Shown here one piece after another: positions 52,998-61,148 of a stretch of 64,000 nt of DNA. The position numbers and the translations under genes are program-made. The DNA comes from Pseudomonas helleri (lineage in GTDB: Bacteria > Pseudomonadota > Gammaproteobacteria > Pseudomonadales > Pseudomonadaceae), in NCBI RefSeq assembly GCF_001043025.1, contig NZ_JYLD01000013.1:1-64000 (forward strand), given 5' to 3'. Under the pieces are notes generated by a model. That model saw nothing but the letters and a program-made list of their open reading frames with translations, was not told the origin of the DNA and searched no databases. How positions within the stretch are numbered: position 1 is the first letter of the stretch; each line of letters begins with the position of its first letter.

Positions 52998-53642
52998 TTA
53001 GGGCATGGCCGGTTTTGCCAGGGCCTCTTTTTCAGCGTCTTGCTCCAGCAGCACCAGTGCACCGACGATCAGCGCGTGCATGCCTTGTTCAAGCTCGGCT
53101 TCCATCTCGGCTTCTTCTGTCGCGCGCTCCGCCTCCAGTACCGGTTCCCGACCGGTCACCGAATACACCGTGTCGGCCACGGCGATACCGTGAAACGCGA
53201 CGGTCGCCAGTAGCCAGCGCGCACGCTCTTTTGAAAGGCCATAGGCCTGGGCGATATGGCTCTGATGGTCGTCGATTTTGGCGAGCATCGGCTGGGTCGC
53301 CGCCAGCCTGCGGATGACGTAAGGCGTCAGTCCTGGATGCGCCTTGACGAACACCCGCACCGAGGTGGCAAACACCAGCATGCAGTCCTTCAGCCCGCTG
53401 TATTGATCAGCCTCGGCCTGGGGTATCTGCCAGCGGGTGAATATCTCCTCGGCGACCATGCTCTTGAGGGCTTCCAGATTCGCCACGTGCTTATAAAGCG
53501 CCATATGGCTAACGCCCAATGCCGCAGCAACGCCGACAAAGGTAATGCTCGGCAAGCCCATCTTGATGCCTGCTTCGACGATGCGTTCCCGGGTGATGGT
53601 ACGAGGGCGCCCTCGGGTTGCGGGCGTTTGTGGCGGGGTCAT
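52998..53642 (-). CDS. TetR-family transcriptional regulator
   Basis: A 214-residue regulator. The N-terminal helix-turn-helix reads TRERIVEAGIKMGLPSITFV and VSHMALYKHVANLEALKSMV; the helical C-terminal part forms the ligand and dimer domain. It is divergent from the ABC transporter operon across about 190 bases that contain a perfect palindrome (53698-53724). It probably represses that operon and itself; the ligand may be a siderophore or its iron complex, by position only. Confidence 0.92.
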   Translation of the reverse strand: MTPPQTPATRGRPRTITRERIVEAGIKMGLPSITFVGVAAALGVSHMALYKHVANLEALKSMVAEEIFTRWQIPQAEADQYSGLKDCMLVFATSVRVFVKAHPGLTPYVIRRLAATQPMLAKIDDHQSHIAQAYGLSKERARWLLATVAFHGIAVADTVYSVTGREPVLEAERATEEAEMEAELEQGMHALIVGALVLLEQDAEKEALAKPAMP

Positions 53643-53697
53643 AACAAATCCTTGAACGTGGGTGACAGTCTTGTAGCCGTCTTGTCAGGATTTCGCA

Positions 53698-53724
53698 AAT
53701 TAGTTTATAGTCATGCAACTAATT
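53698..53724. promoter_or_regulatory. Putative TetR operator
   Basis: AATTAGTT (53698-53705) and AACTAATT (53717-53724) are exact eight-base inverted arms with an 11-base spacer. The site lies 56 bases before the TetR start and about 110 before the divergent ABC gene. The arm size and spacing suit a TetR dimer. The core TTAGTTnnnnnnnnnnnAACTAA may overlap a promoter -10. Confidence 0.6.
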
Positions 53725-53832
53725 AAGATTGGCGTTTACAGTGGCGTTTCTAATGCCCTGACGACGCTTGTATCCCTGCGAAGGAAAGCGCGAGCTTTCC
53801 AGCTCTCCTGAAATTCCGGACGTTTGAATTCC

Positions 53833-55620
53833 ATGGAAACTCCTGACCCGGCCTCGGCCAAACCAAAGGTGCGTGGCCCGATCAGCCAGCTACTGAAGCC
53901 AGTTTGTGGGCGATTGATTATTGCCGCTGTGCTTGCGGCTTTAGGTGCGATGTTGACGCTGGTGCCACTGGCGGTGATTGCGCACATCGCCCGGCTTGCC
54001 CTGAGCGATGCCGACTTGGAGCAAACTCAGGTGTGGTGGGCCGTGACGGTCGGGCTGGCGAGCCTGTGTGCAGGTTTGTTGTTGATCGCCGCCTCTGAGC
54101 TGCTCGCGCATTTGGCTGACAACCGCCTCACCCATCTTTTGCGAGTGGCGATTGCGCAACGCCTGAGCCGCGTGCCGTTGGGCTGGTTCACCAGTCGGGC
54201 CTCGGGCGAGGTCAAGCAGGCGATGCAGGACGACATCAATACGCTGCACAGCCTGACGGCGCATTTCTACACGACACTGGGCCGTGCAGGCGGGGCCATT
54301 TTGATCGCGCTGATCTACCTGTTTGCGCTGGATTGGCGGCTGGCTATTGTCTCGCTTCTGCCACTTGGGGGGTTCTTCCTGTTCTTCGCCAGGGCCATGA
54401 AAGCCAGTGAAGCGAATATGCAGGCGTTCGCGGCCGGCATGGGGCGCATTGACAACGCGGTCGTGGAGTTCGTCAACGGTATTGCCGTGGTCAAATCATT
54501 TAGTGGCACCGCCAGGGCTCCCCGCAGCTACCGCGCTGCGGTGGATGCCTTCGCCGAGGCTTTTGTCGGCTTCACCCGGCCACTGGTGACGCCGATGGCC
54601 AATGCCAATGCGCTGATTGCGCCGGTCACGGTACTGGGTATGGTGCTGGTCTTTGGCACCGTATTCGTTGGCTTGGGCTGGATGGAACCTCTCGATGTGT
54701 TGCCGTTTGCCCTGGTGGCCCCGGGGCTTTGCGGCCCCTTGCTGTTGTTGCACTACATCACCCATGACCTGAATCACGCGACTGGCGCCGCCCGACGTGT
54801 GCAGACCTTGCTGGATACACCGGTGCTGGAGCAGCCAAACCCAAGCGAACAGGCATCGCCCAACGGCAACGAGATCCGCTTTGAGCGTGTGGGTTACGCC
54901 TATGACGCTGAGCGCCGTGTGCTTGCAGACGTCAACTTGACGCTGAAACCGGGCACCACCACGGCCATTGTCGGTTACTCCGGTGCGGGCAAATCGACGC
55001 TGGCGCGACTGCTGCTGCGCTTCTTTGACCCCACCGCGGGGCGCATCACGCTGGGCGGTGTGGACATTCGCCACATCGAGTCCTCCAGCCTGTACCGGCA
55101 CATCGGTTTTGTCTTGCAGGAGGTGCGCCTGATCCACGCCAGCGTGCACGACAACATTGCCTTGGGCAGGCCGTCGGCCACCCGGCAAGAGGTCGAGGAG
55201 GCAGCGCGAACCGCGAATATCCACGAGCGAATCCTCGCGTTGCCACGCGGCTATGACGCCGTGATCGGCGAAGACGCACAGCTCTCTGGCGGCGAGCAGC
55301 AGCGTTTGAGCATCGCCCGCGCCGTGTTGCTTGATCCGCCCGTGTTGGTGCTCGACGAAGCCACGGCCGCCGCCGACGCCGAAAGCGAAGTGGCGATCCA
55401 GGAAGCCCTTTCACGCTTTGCCGAAGGCCGCACGCTGCTGGTGATCGCCCATCGGCTCGACACGGTGATGCATGCCGACCAGATCATCGTGCTCGACAAC
55501 GGCACGGTGCATGAACAGGGCTCGCATCAGCAACTGCTGGCACGCAAGGGGCTCTATGCGCGCTTGTGGGCGCAGAGTGGTTACACGCATTCAGAACAAC
55601 AGGCGGTGCCGTCATGCTAA
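53833..55620 (+). CDS. Exporter-fold ABC half-transporter, siderophore type (YbtP/IrtA-like), subunit 1
   Basis: A 595-residue half-transporter: six membrane helices in the first 330 residues, then an ATPase with Walker A GYSGAGKST (about 381), signature LSGGEQQRLSIARAVL (about 482) and Walker B VLVLDEATAAADAE. Start at 53833 is likely, though its ribosome site is weak and a TTG at 53824 is possible. Relatives YbtP/YbtQ and IrtA/IrtB have an exporter fold but import ferric siderophores. The placing next to a siderophore importer and receptor supports this role, but export of a siderophore or drug cannot be excluded. The stop overlaps the next start. Confidence 0.82.
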   Translation: METPDPASAKPKVRGPISQLLKPVCGRLIIAAVLAALGAMLTLVPLAVIAHIARLALSDADLEQTQVWWAVTVGLASLCAGLLLIAASELLAHLADNRLTHLLRVAIAQRLSRVPLGWFTSRASGEVKQAMQDDINTLHSLTAHFYTTLGRAGGAILIALIYLFALDWRLAIVSLLPLGGFFLFFARAMKASEANMQAFAAGMGRIDNAVVEFVNGIAVVKSFSGTARAPRSYRAAVDAFAEAFVGFTRPLVTPMANANALIAPVTVLGMVLVFGTVFVGLGWMEPLDVLPFALVAPGLCGPLLLLHYITHDLNHATGAARRVQTLLDTPVLEQPNPSEQASPNGNEIRFERVGYAYDAERRVLADVNLTLKPGTTTAIVGYSGAGKSTLARLLLRFFDPTAGRITLGGVDIRHIESSSLYRHIGFVLQEVRLIHASVHDNIALGRPSATRQEVEEAARTANIHERILALPRGYDAVIGEDAQLSGGEQQRLSIARAVLLDPPVLVLDEATAAADAESEVAIQEALSRFAEGRTLLVIAHRLDTVMHADQIIVLDNGTVHEQGSHQQLLARKGLYARLWAQSGYTHSEQQAVPSC

Positions 55621-57380
55621 AACCCTTTGCTCAATTATTGGGCGATGACGCGCCCGTCTTGCGACGCTACCTGTGCATGGCCGTAGCCTATGGCTTGCTC
55701 AGCGGGCTGAGCCTTATCACCCTGGTCCCCGTGTTACAGCATTTATTGGCCAACGATGTGCGGGGCGCCGGGTTATGGCTGGGCCTGACGCTGGCGGGCG
55801 TGGTGGTGTGCTGGGCCTGGCGACGCCAGGTAGACAAGGCAGGCGTGGCGGTGGGTGTGGCGATCTTGCAGGGCGCCCGGCAACGTATCGGTGATCATGT
55901 CGCGAGCCTGCCGCTGGGCTGGTTCACCGCGCAAAATACCAGTCGCCTTGGGCATGTGATTACCCACGGTGTGATGGCTGTTGCGCAATTACCGGCGCAT
56001 GTCTTTACGCCGCTTATCACCGGCGCCGTCACGCCGCTGGTGATGATCGCTGCGCTGTTTGCGCTGCACTGGACGCTGGGCCTGATTGCACTGCTGGGGC
56101 TGCCGCTGCTGGTGCTCGCGCTGCGTTTAACAGGGCGGCTCGGGCGACACTCCGGCCGGGCTTACCAGCAGCACTTTGCCGATGCCAGCCAGCGCATGGT
56201 TGAGTTCGCCCAGGCACAGTCGGTGCTGCGCGCCTTTAACGGCGAAGGCGGCGGGACGCAGTTGCTGGAGCACGCCATCGACCGGCAGCGCCGCTCCGGC
56301 ATGCGCCTGATCTTGCAGTCCACGCTCTCGGTGGTGCTCAACGCCTGGGTGGTACAGGTCATCTTTGCGCTACTGCTGATAGCGGCTGTGGGCTGGCTCG
56401 ACGCTCAACTGGGCATTGCTCAGGACACTGGCTCGGTGATTGCTATTGTGGTCGTGCTGGTGTTGGCCAGCCGCTACATCGATCCGTTGCTCGACGTGGC
56501 CAGCTACGCCGAAACCGTGCGTGGTGCCTACGGTCAGCTTGAGCAAGTGCAAAGTATTTTTGCCGTTGCGCCATTGCATGAGCCCACTCAGCCACAGACC
56601 CCGGTAGATGCTTCGATCGAGTTGCGCGGGGTCAGCATGCGCTATGCGCCCGATCAGCCGGAAGTGTTGCACGGCGTCAGCCTGCGCATTGCGCCGGGCA
56701 GCATGACGGCACTGATTGGTCCTTCCGGCTCCGGCAAGACCACGCTGGTGCGTTTGCTCGCGCGGTTCTTCGATGCCAGCCAGGGCAGCGTACTGATTGG
56801 CGGGGTGGACGTGCGGCAGATGTCCAGCGCGCAACTGGCCAGCCAGATCAGTCAGATCTTCCAGGACACTTATCTGTTTCAGGGCAGCATTGCCGACAAC
56901 ATCCGTATCGGCAGACCTGCCGCCAACCTGGCCGAAATTCTAGATGCGGCGCAGCAGGCCGGGGTCAGCGAACTGATCGAGCGTTTGCCTCAGGGCATCG
57001 ATACGCCGGTGGGTGAAGGCGGTGCGCAATTGTCGGGCGGTGAGCGTCAACGCATTGCGATTGCCCGGGCGCTGATCAAAAACGCCCCCATTCTGCTGGT
57101 CGATGAAGCCACTGCTGCCCTGGATGCCGAGAACCAACAGGTGATCGCCCAGACACTCGCCAGGCTGCGCGGTCGGCACACGCTGGTGGTGATCGCACAC
57201 CAACTGTCCACGGTGGCCATGGCGGATCAGATTCTGGTGCTCGATAAGGGCCAATTGGTTGAGCAAGGCTCCCCGGCAGCATTGCGCGCCAGCAACGGCC
57301 GTTATGCGCAGTTTTTGCAGCAGCGCCGGGCGGCCAAGGGCTGGCGTATCGCTGTGCCCACGAACGGCGAGCAAGCCTGA
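55614..57380 (+). CDS. Exporter-fold ABC half-transporter, siderophore type (YbtQ/IrtB-like), subunit 2
   Basis: A 588-residue partner of the preceding protein, starting at an ATG that overlaps its stop by seven bases. It also has six membrane helices and an ATPase with Walker A GPSGSGKTT (about 368), signature LSGGERQRIAIARALI (about 474) and Walker B ILLVDEATAALDAE. Both ATPase sites appear active. A heterodimer is expected. Its stop overlaps the start of the first FecCD-type permease gene, so both transport systems are made from one message. Confidence 0.82.
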   Translation: MLKPFAQLLGDDAPVLRRYLCMAVAYGLLSGLSLITLVPVLQHLLANDVRGAGLWLGLTLAGVVVCWAWRRQVDKAGVAVGVAILQGARQRIGDHVASLPLGWFTAQNTSRLGHVITHGVMAVAQLPAHVFTPLITGAVTPLVMIAALFALHWTLGLIALLGLPLLVLALRLTGRLGRHSGRAYQQHFADASQRMVEFAQAQSVLRAFNGEGGGTQLLEHAIDRQRRSGMRLILQSTLSVVLNAWVVQVIFALLLIAAVGWLDAQLGIAQDTGSVIAIVVVLVLASRYIDPLLDVASYAETVRGAYGQLEQVQSIFAVAPLHEPTQPQTPVDASIELRGVSMRYAPDQPEVLHGVSLRIAPGSMTALIGPSGSGKTTLVRLLARFFDASQGSVLIGGVDVRQMSSAQLASQISQIFQDTYLFQGSIADNIRIGRPAANLAEILDAAQQAGVSELIERLPQGIDTPVGEGGAQLSGGERQRIAIARALIKNAPILLVDEATAALDAENQQVIAQTLARLRGRHTLVVIAHQLSTVAMADQILVLDKGQLVEQGSPAALRASNGRYAQFLQQRRAAKGWRIAVPTNGEQA

Positions 57381-58321
57381 TGCGTGCACGATGGACTGTG
57401 CTGTTTGCCTTGCTCTGCCTGACGTCGCTGTTGGTCGGGGCGCGGCAGTTGCAGTGGTCGCAGCTGTTCTCTGCGTCGGGCGATGCCTGGCTGACGATCA
57501 CGGCCAGCCGCCTGCCGCGGCTTGCCGCATTGGTGCTAACCGGGGTTGGCCTGGCGGTCTGCGGGGTGATTCTTCAACATATTGTGCGTAACAAATTCGT
57601 CGAGCCGGGCACCACGGGCGGGCTGGATGCGGCCAAGCTCGGCATCCTCGTGTCATTGGCGCTGGCGCCCGCTGCCGGGGCGCCTGCACGAATGCTGTTC
57701 GCCTTGGTGTTCTGTTTCGCTGCCGGCCTGATCTTTGTCTTGGTGATCCGCCGCATCCAGTTCAAAAGCACAGTATTGGTCCCGGTTATCGGCCTGATGT
57801 ATGGCGGCGTACTGAGCGCCTTTGCCGAGTTTTATGCCTATCGTAATAACATCATGCAAAGCATGCAGGGCTGGCTGCTGGGGGATTTTTCCCGAGTGGT
57901 GCAGGGCAGCTACGAAATCATCTATTTGATCCTGCCGATTGTTGCTCTGACCTACCTGTATGCCCACCGTTTCACCGTGGTGGGCATGGGCGAAGGCATG
58001 GCCACCAGCCTGGGGCTCAACTACCCGGCAACCGTGGTGCTGGGCTTGCTGCTGGTGGCAGTCACGGTGTCTGCCACGGTGATTACGGTCGGCGCGATCC
58101 CCTTTGTCGGCCTGGTCATCCCCAATCTGGTCGCGCTGCGTTATGGCGACAACCTGGCGCGCACGCTGCCCATCGTGGCACTGGGTGGCGCGTGCTTGCT
58201 GTTGGTTTGCGACATTCTTGGGCGCCTGATTATTTACCCGTTCGAAGTGCCCATCGGTTTGACTGCGGGCAGCGTAGGCGGGGTGTTGTTCCTCGCGCTG
58301 ATCATCTGGAGGCACCGATGA
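57380..58321 (+). CDS. FecCD-type siderophore permease (CeuB/YclN-like)
   Basis: A 313-residue inner-membrane permease with about nine helices. The ATG shares its first base with the previous stop. Sequence marks fit the CeuB/YclN/VctD group: LPRLAALVLTGVGLAVCGVI near the start, TTGGLDAAKLGI, and PFVGLVIPNLVALRYGD late. It forms a heterodimer with the next permease. CeuBCDE and YclNOPQ take up catecholate siderophores such as enterobactin fragments and petrobactin; such ligands are an inference here. Confidence 0.9.
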   Translation: MRARWTVLFALLCLTSLLVGARQLQWSQLFSASGDAWLTITASRLPRLAALVLTGVGLAVCGVILQHIVRNKFVEPGTTGGLDAAKLGILVSLALAPAAGAPARMLFALVFCFAAGLIFVLVIRRIQFKSTVLVPVIGLMYGGVLSAFAEFYAYRNNIMQSMQGWLLGDFSRVVQGSYEIIYLILPIVALTYLYAHRFTVVGMGEGMATSLGLNYPATVVLGLLLVAVTVSATVITVGAIPFVGLVIPNLVALRYGDNLARTLPIVALGGACLLLVCDILGRLIIYPFEVPIGLTAGSVGGVLFLALIIWRHR

Positions 58322-59268
58322 ACCGCGTGTTGCCCCGATATGCCGTGTGGGGCGTGGTCGTTCTGTTGGCGCTGGTGTTTGTGTTCCTGCGCTCGGGCCT
58401 GGACGTTGACTATGTGATCCCCAAACGGCTCGCCCGGCTCGCCGCCATGGTGATCGGCGGGGTGGCGATTGCCTGGTCATCGATTACCTTTCAGACCATT
58501 ACCGGCAACCGCATATTAACGCCAGCAATTATGGGCTACGAGGCTGTGTATCTGCTCTTGCAGGCCTTGCTGGTGTTGTTTCTCGGGACGTACAGCGCGG
58601 TTCTGCTGGGTGTGTCCGGTAACTTTTTGCTGTCCGTGCTGCTGATGCTTGCCTATTCGTGGTGCATCCATCGCGGGTTGTTCCGGGACGGCAAGAACAA
58701 CGTGTATTTCCTGCTATTGGTCGGGCTGGTACTGACCATGGTGATCAGTACCTTTACCCAGTTCGTCCAGCTCAAGGTCAGCCCCGGTGAGTTCTCTGTG
58801 TTGCAGGGCTTTAGCCAGGCTTCTTTTAATCGGGCACAGCCTGCGCAGTTGCTCTTCTGCGGGGCGCTGGTGGCGGCGGTTTGCCTGGTGGGCCTGAAGG
58901 CCTTACCCACCCTGGATGTACTCGCCCTTGGGCGCGATCAGGCCATTTCGCTAGGGGTTGATTACCAGCGCAACGTGCGCCTGCACCTGGGCTTGATTGC
59001 GGCGCTGGTGGCGATTTCCACCAGCTTGCTCGGGCCCACAGCCTTTATGGGCGTATTTGTCGCAAACATCACGTATGCCCTGGCCCGTACCTTCAGGCAC
59101 CGGGTCACCCTGGCGCTGGGCAGCGCGATTGCGGTCGGTATGTTTATCGCCGCCCAACTCTTGGTCGAGCATGTTTTCAACTACAAGACCACTGTCGGCA
59201 TCCTCGTCAATCTGGTGTGCGGCGGGTACTTCCTGGTGTTGATGGTGCGTACCCGAGGAACCCCATGA
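58318..59268 (+). CDS. FecCD-type siderophore permease (CeuC/YclO-like)
   Basis: A 316-residue permease starting at the ATG that overlaps the previous stop by four bases. It has the second-subunit marks RLARLAAMVIGGVAIAWSSI, ITGNRILTPAIMGYEAVYL and LLGPTAFMGVFVANITYALA. With the preceding protein it should form the membrane channel for the importer. The stop overlaps the ATPase gene start by four bases. Confidence 0.9.
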   Translation: MNRVLPRYAVWGVVVLLALVFVFLRSGLDVDYVIPKRLARLAAMVIGGVAIAWSSITFQTITGNRILTPAIMGYEAVYLLLQALLVLFLGTYSAVLLGVSGNFLLSVLLMLAYSWCIHRGLFRDGKNNVYFLLLVGLVLTMVISTFTQFVQLKVSPGEFSVLQGFSQASFNRAQPAQLLFCGALVAAVCLVGLKALPTLDVLALGRDQAISLGVDYQRNVRLHLGLIAALVAISTSLLGPTAFMGVFVANITYALARTFRHRVTLALGSAIAVGMFIAAQLLVEHVFNYKTTVGILVNLVCGGYFLVLMVRTRGTP

Positions 59269-60026
59269 TTACTGTCCATGACATCCATAAGGCCTATGGC
59301 GCCAAGACTGTACTGAACAACGTTAATGCCTGTTTCCCGAGAGGCGGGCTGACCTCGCTGATCGGCCCAAACGGCGCTGGCAAGACCACGTTGCTGATGA
59401 TGATCGCGCGGCTGATGGCGCCGGGGCGTGGCGAAGTGCGCCTCGAAGGCCGCCCGGTCACGGGCTTGCCAATCAATGAGTACGCCAAGCGGGTGGCGAC
59501 GTTGCGCCAGTCGCCAGACTTCAACTTGCGCTTGACGGTGGAGGAGTTGGTCGCGTTTGGGCGCTTTCCGTTTAGCCGTGGGGCGTTGACCGCCGAAGAC
59601 CGGCGGCTGATTGGCGAGGCAATCGAATTTCTGTCTCTGCAACCGTTACGTCACGCCTACCTCGACGAACTCAGCGGTGGGCAGCGGCAAATGGCCTTTT
59701 TGGCGATGACGATTGCCCAGCAGACCGACTACCTGTTGCTCGATGAGCCGCTCAACAACCTCGATATCAAGCACGCCGTGCAGATCATGCGTGCGCTGCG
59801 CCGACTCTGCGACGAGTTCGGCCGCACGGTGATTCTGGTGGTGCATGACATCAACTTTGCCGCCAGCTATTCCGATCACATCGTGGCGATGAAGGCGGGT
59901 GCGGTGCAGTGCGCCGGGAGCGTTGAACAGGTGATTACTCAAACCCGGCTCAGCGAACTGTACGGGCTGGACTTCGACATCAGCCAGGGCCCGCGCGGGC
60001 TTCTGTGCAACTACTTCAATCCCTAG
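59265..60026 (+). CDS. Siderophore ABC transporter ATP-binding protein (CeuD/YclP-like)
   Basis: A 253-residue ATPase: Walker A GPNGAGKTT (34-42), signature LSGGQRQMAFLAMTI, Walker B LLLDEPLNNLD, switch His in VVHDINFA. The YclP/CeuD type NNLDIKHAVQIM after Walker B is present. It energises the two-permease channel encoded just upstream; start chosen at the ATGA overlap. Confidence 0.93.
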   Translation: MITVHDIHKAYGAKTVLNNVNACFPRGGLTSLIGPNGAGKTTLLMMIARLMAPGRGEVRLEGRPVTGLPINEYAKRVATLRQSPDFNLRLTVEELVAFGRFPFSRGALTAEDRRLIGEAIEFLSLQPLRHAYLDELSGGQRQMAFLAMTIAQQTDYLLLDEPLNNLDIKHAVQIMRALRRLCDEFGRTVILVVHDINFAASYSDHIVAMKAGAVQCAGSVEQVITQTRLSELYGLDFDISQGPRGLLCNYFNP

Positions 60027-60040
60027 AGAGAACCTTGAAC

Positions 60041-61033
60041 ATGGCGCATCACAACCAGCGTTTGTGGCCGTTGGCCCTGCTGATAGCCGCAGCTTTTGCG
60101 CTGCAGGGCTGCAACGACAAACCGGCAACACCGACCAAGGCCAGCTCTTCCGCGCAGACGGGGCAGGGCGCTTACGCACCGGTCAGCGTGCAGCATCAAT
60201 TGGGCACAACGGTGATCGAGCACGCCCCGCAACGGGTGGTCGCCCTTGACATGAACGAGGTCGATTTTCTTGACCAGCTCGGCGTGCCGGTGGTGGGAAT
60301 GCCAAAGGATTTTGTCCCGCATTTTCTCGCCCGCTACAAGGATGCCGCGAGTGTCGAAGACGTCGGCGCCATTGTGCAGCCCAATCTTGAGCGGGTGTAT
60401 GCGGCCAAGCCGGACCTGATCCTCATCACCTCGTTACAGGCCAATCACTATCAAGAGCTGAGCGAAATGGCCCCGACGGTCCATTTCGATGTCGACTATC
60501 GCGACAGCGAAGCGCGGCATATCGACGTCATCAAGGATCACTTGCTGACCCTGGGGCAGATTTTCGACAAGCAGGCGCTGGCCCGCCAGAAGGTTGATGA
60601 GCTGGATGCCAAAGTCGAAGAGGTCAGGCATCTCACAGAAGGAAGGCCCGAAAAAGCCCTGGTGGTGCTTCACAACAATGGCGCTTTCAGTTCATTCGGC
60701 GTGCAGTCGCGCTACGGCTTTATCTTCAATGCCTTGGGGGTGAAACCCGCTAGCGCGACAGCCGAAGCGGGTCTGCATGGTCAGTCGATTTCCAGCGAAT
60801 TCATTCAGCAGGCCAACCCCGACATCATTTATGTGGTGGACCGCACGGCGGTGATGGAGCGTCGCCCGGTGATGGACGCCCAAAGCATGGGCAACCCGTT
60901 GCTGCAGCAGACCAAAGCTTGGAAGAACGGCAAGGTGATTTTTGCCGATGCCCAGGCCTGGTACGTGACCGGCGCGAGTCCCACCTCGCTGAAATTGATG
61001 ATTGAGGACGTTGAAAAAGGCTATCAGCGCTAA
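60041..61033 (+). CDS. Siderophore-binding lipoprotein (CeuE/YclQ/FatB-like)
   Basis: A 330-residue binding protein. A signal peptide ends in the lipobox LQGC (Cys24), so it is a lipoprotein, as is CeuE. The mature part shows IEHAPQRVVALDMNEVDFLD and LKLMIEDV at the end, typical of CeuE/YclQ. AGAGAACC precedes the ATG region; an in-frame TTG lies six bases upstream. It receives the ferric complex from the receptor at 61149 and presents it to the CeuBC-like channel. It ends the operon begun at 53833. Confidence 0.9.
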   Translation: MAHHNQRLWPLALLIAAAFALQGCNDKPATPTKASSSAQTGQGAYAPVSVQHQLGTTVIEHAPQRVVALDMNEVDFLDQLGVPVVGMPKDFVPHFLARYKDAASVEDVGAIVQPNLERVYAAKPDLILITSLQANHYQELSEMAPTVHFDVDYRDSEARHIDVIKDHLLTLGQIFDKQALARQKVDELDAKVEEVRHLTEGRPEKALVVLHNNGAFSSFGVQSRYGFIFNALGVKPASATAEAGLHGQSISSEFIQQANPDIIYVVDRTAVMERRPVMDAQSMGNPLLQQTKAWKNGKVIFADAQAWYVTGASPTSLKLMIEDVEKGYQR

Positions 61034-61071
61034 GCCGCGGCAGGCCTTGGCCAATCATTAATTGGCTATTT

Positions 61072-61084
61072 AACGATTCTCATT
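61072..61084 (+). promoter_or_regulatory. Putative Fur box before the last receptor gene
   Basis: AACGATTCTCATT (reading AATGAGAATCGTT on the other strand) matches about 11 of 13 positions of the Fur core. It lies 65 bases before the receptor start, in a separate promoter region after the binding protein gene. Confidence 0.6.
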
Positions 61085-61148
61085 AAAAACACCCTTTTGA
61101 TTTAGATAAACAACAACCAGCAACTTCCCAGTTGAATGGAGCCTTAGC

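Noticed and set aside
53833..57380. Siderophore synthesis or yersiniabactin-type island
   Set aside because: The YbtPQ-like transporters suggested it, but no NRPS, PKS, salicylate synthase or IucA-type gene is present in the window.
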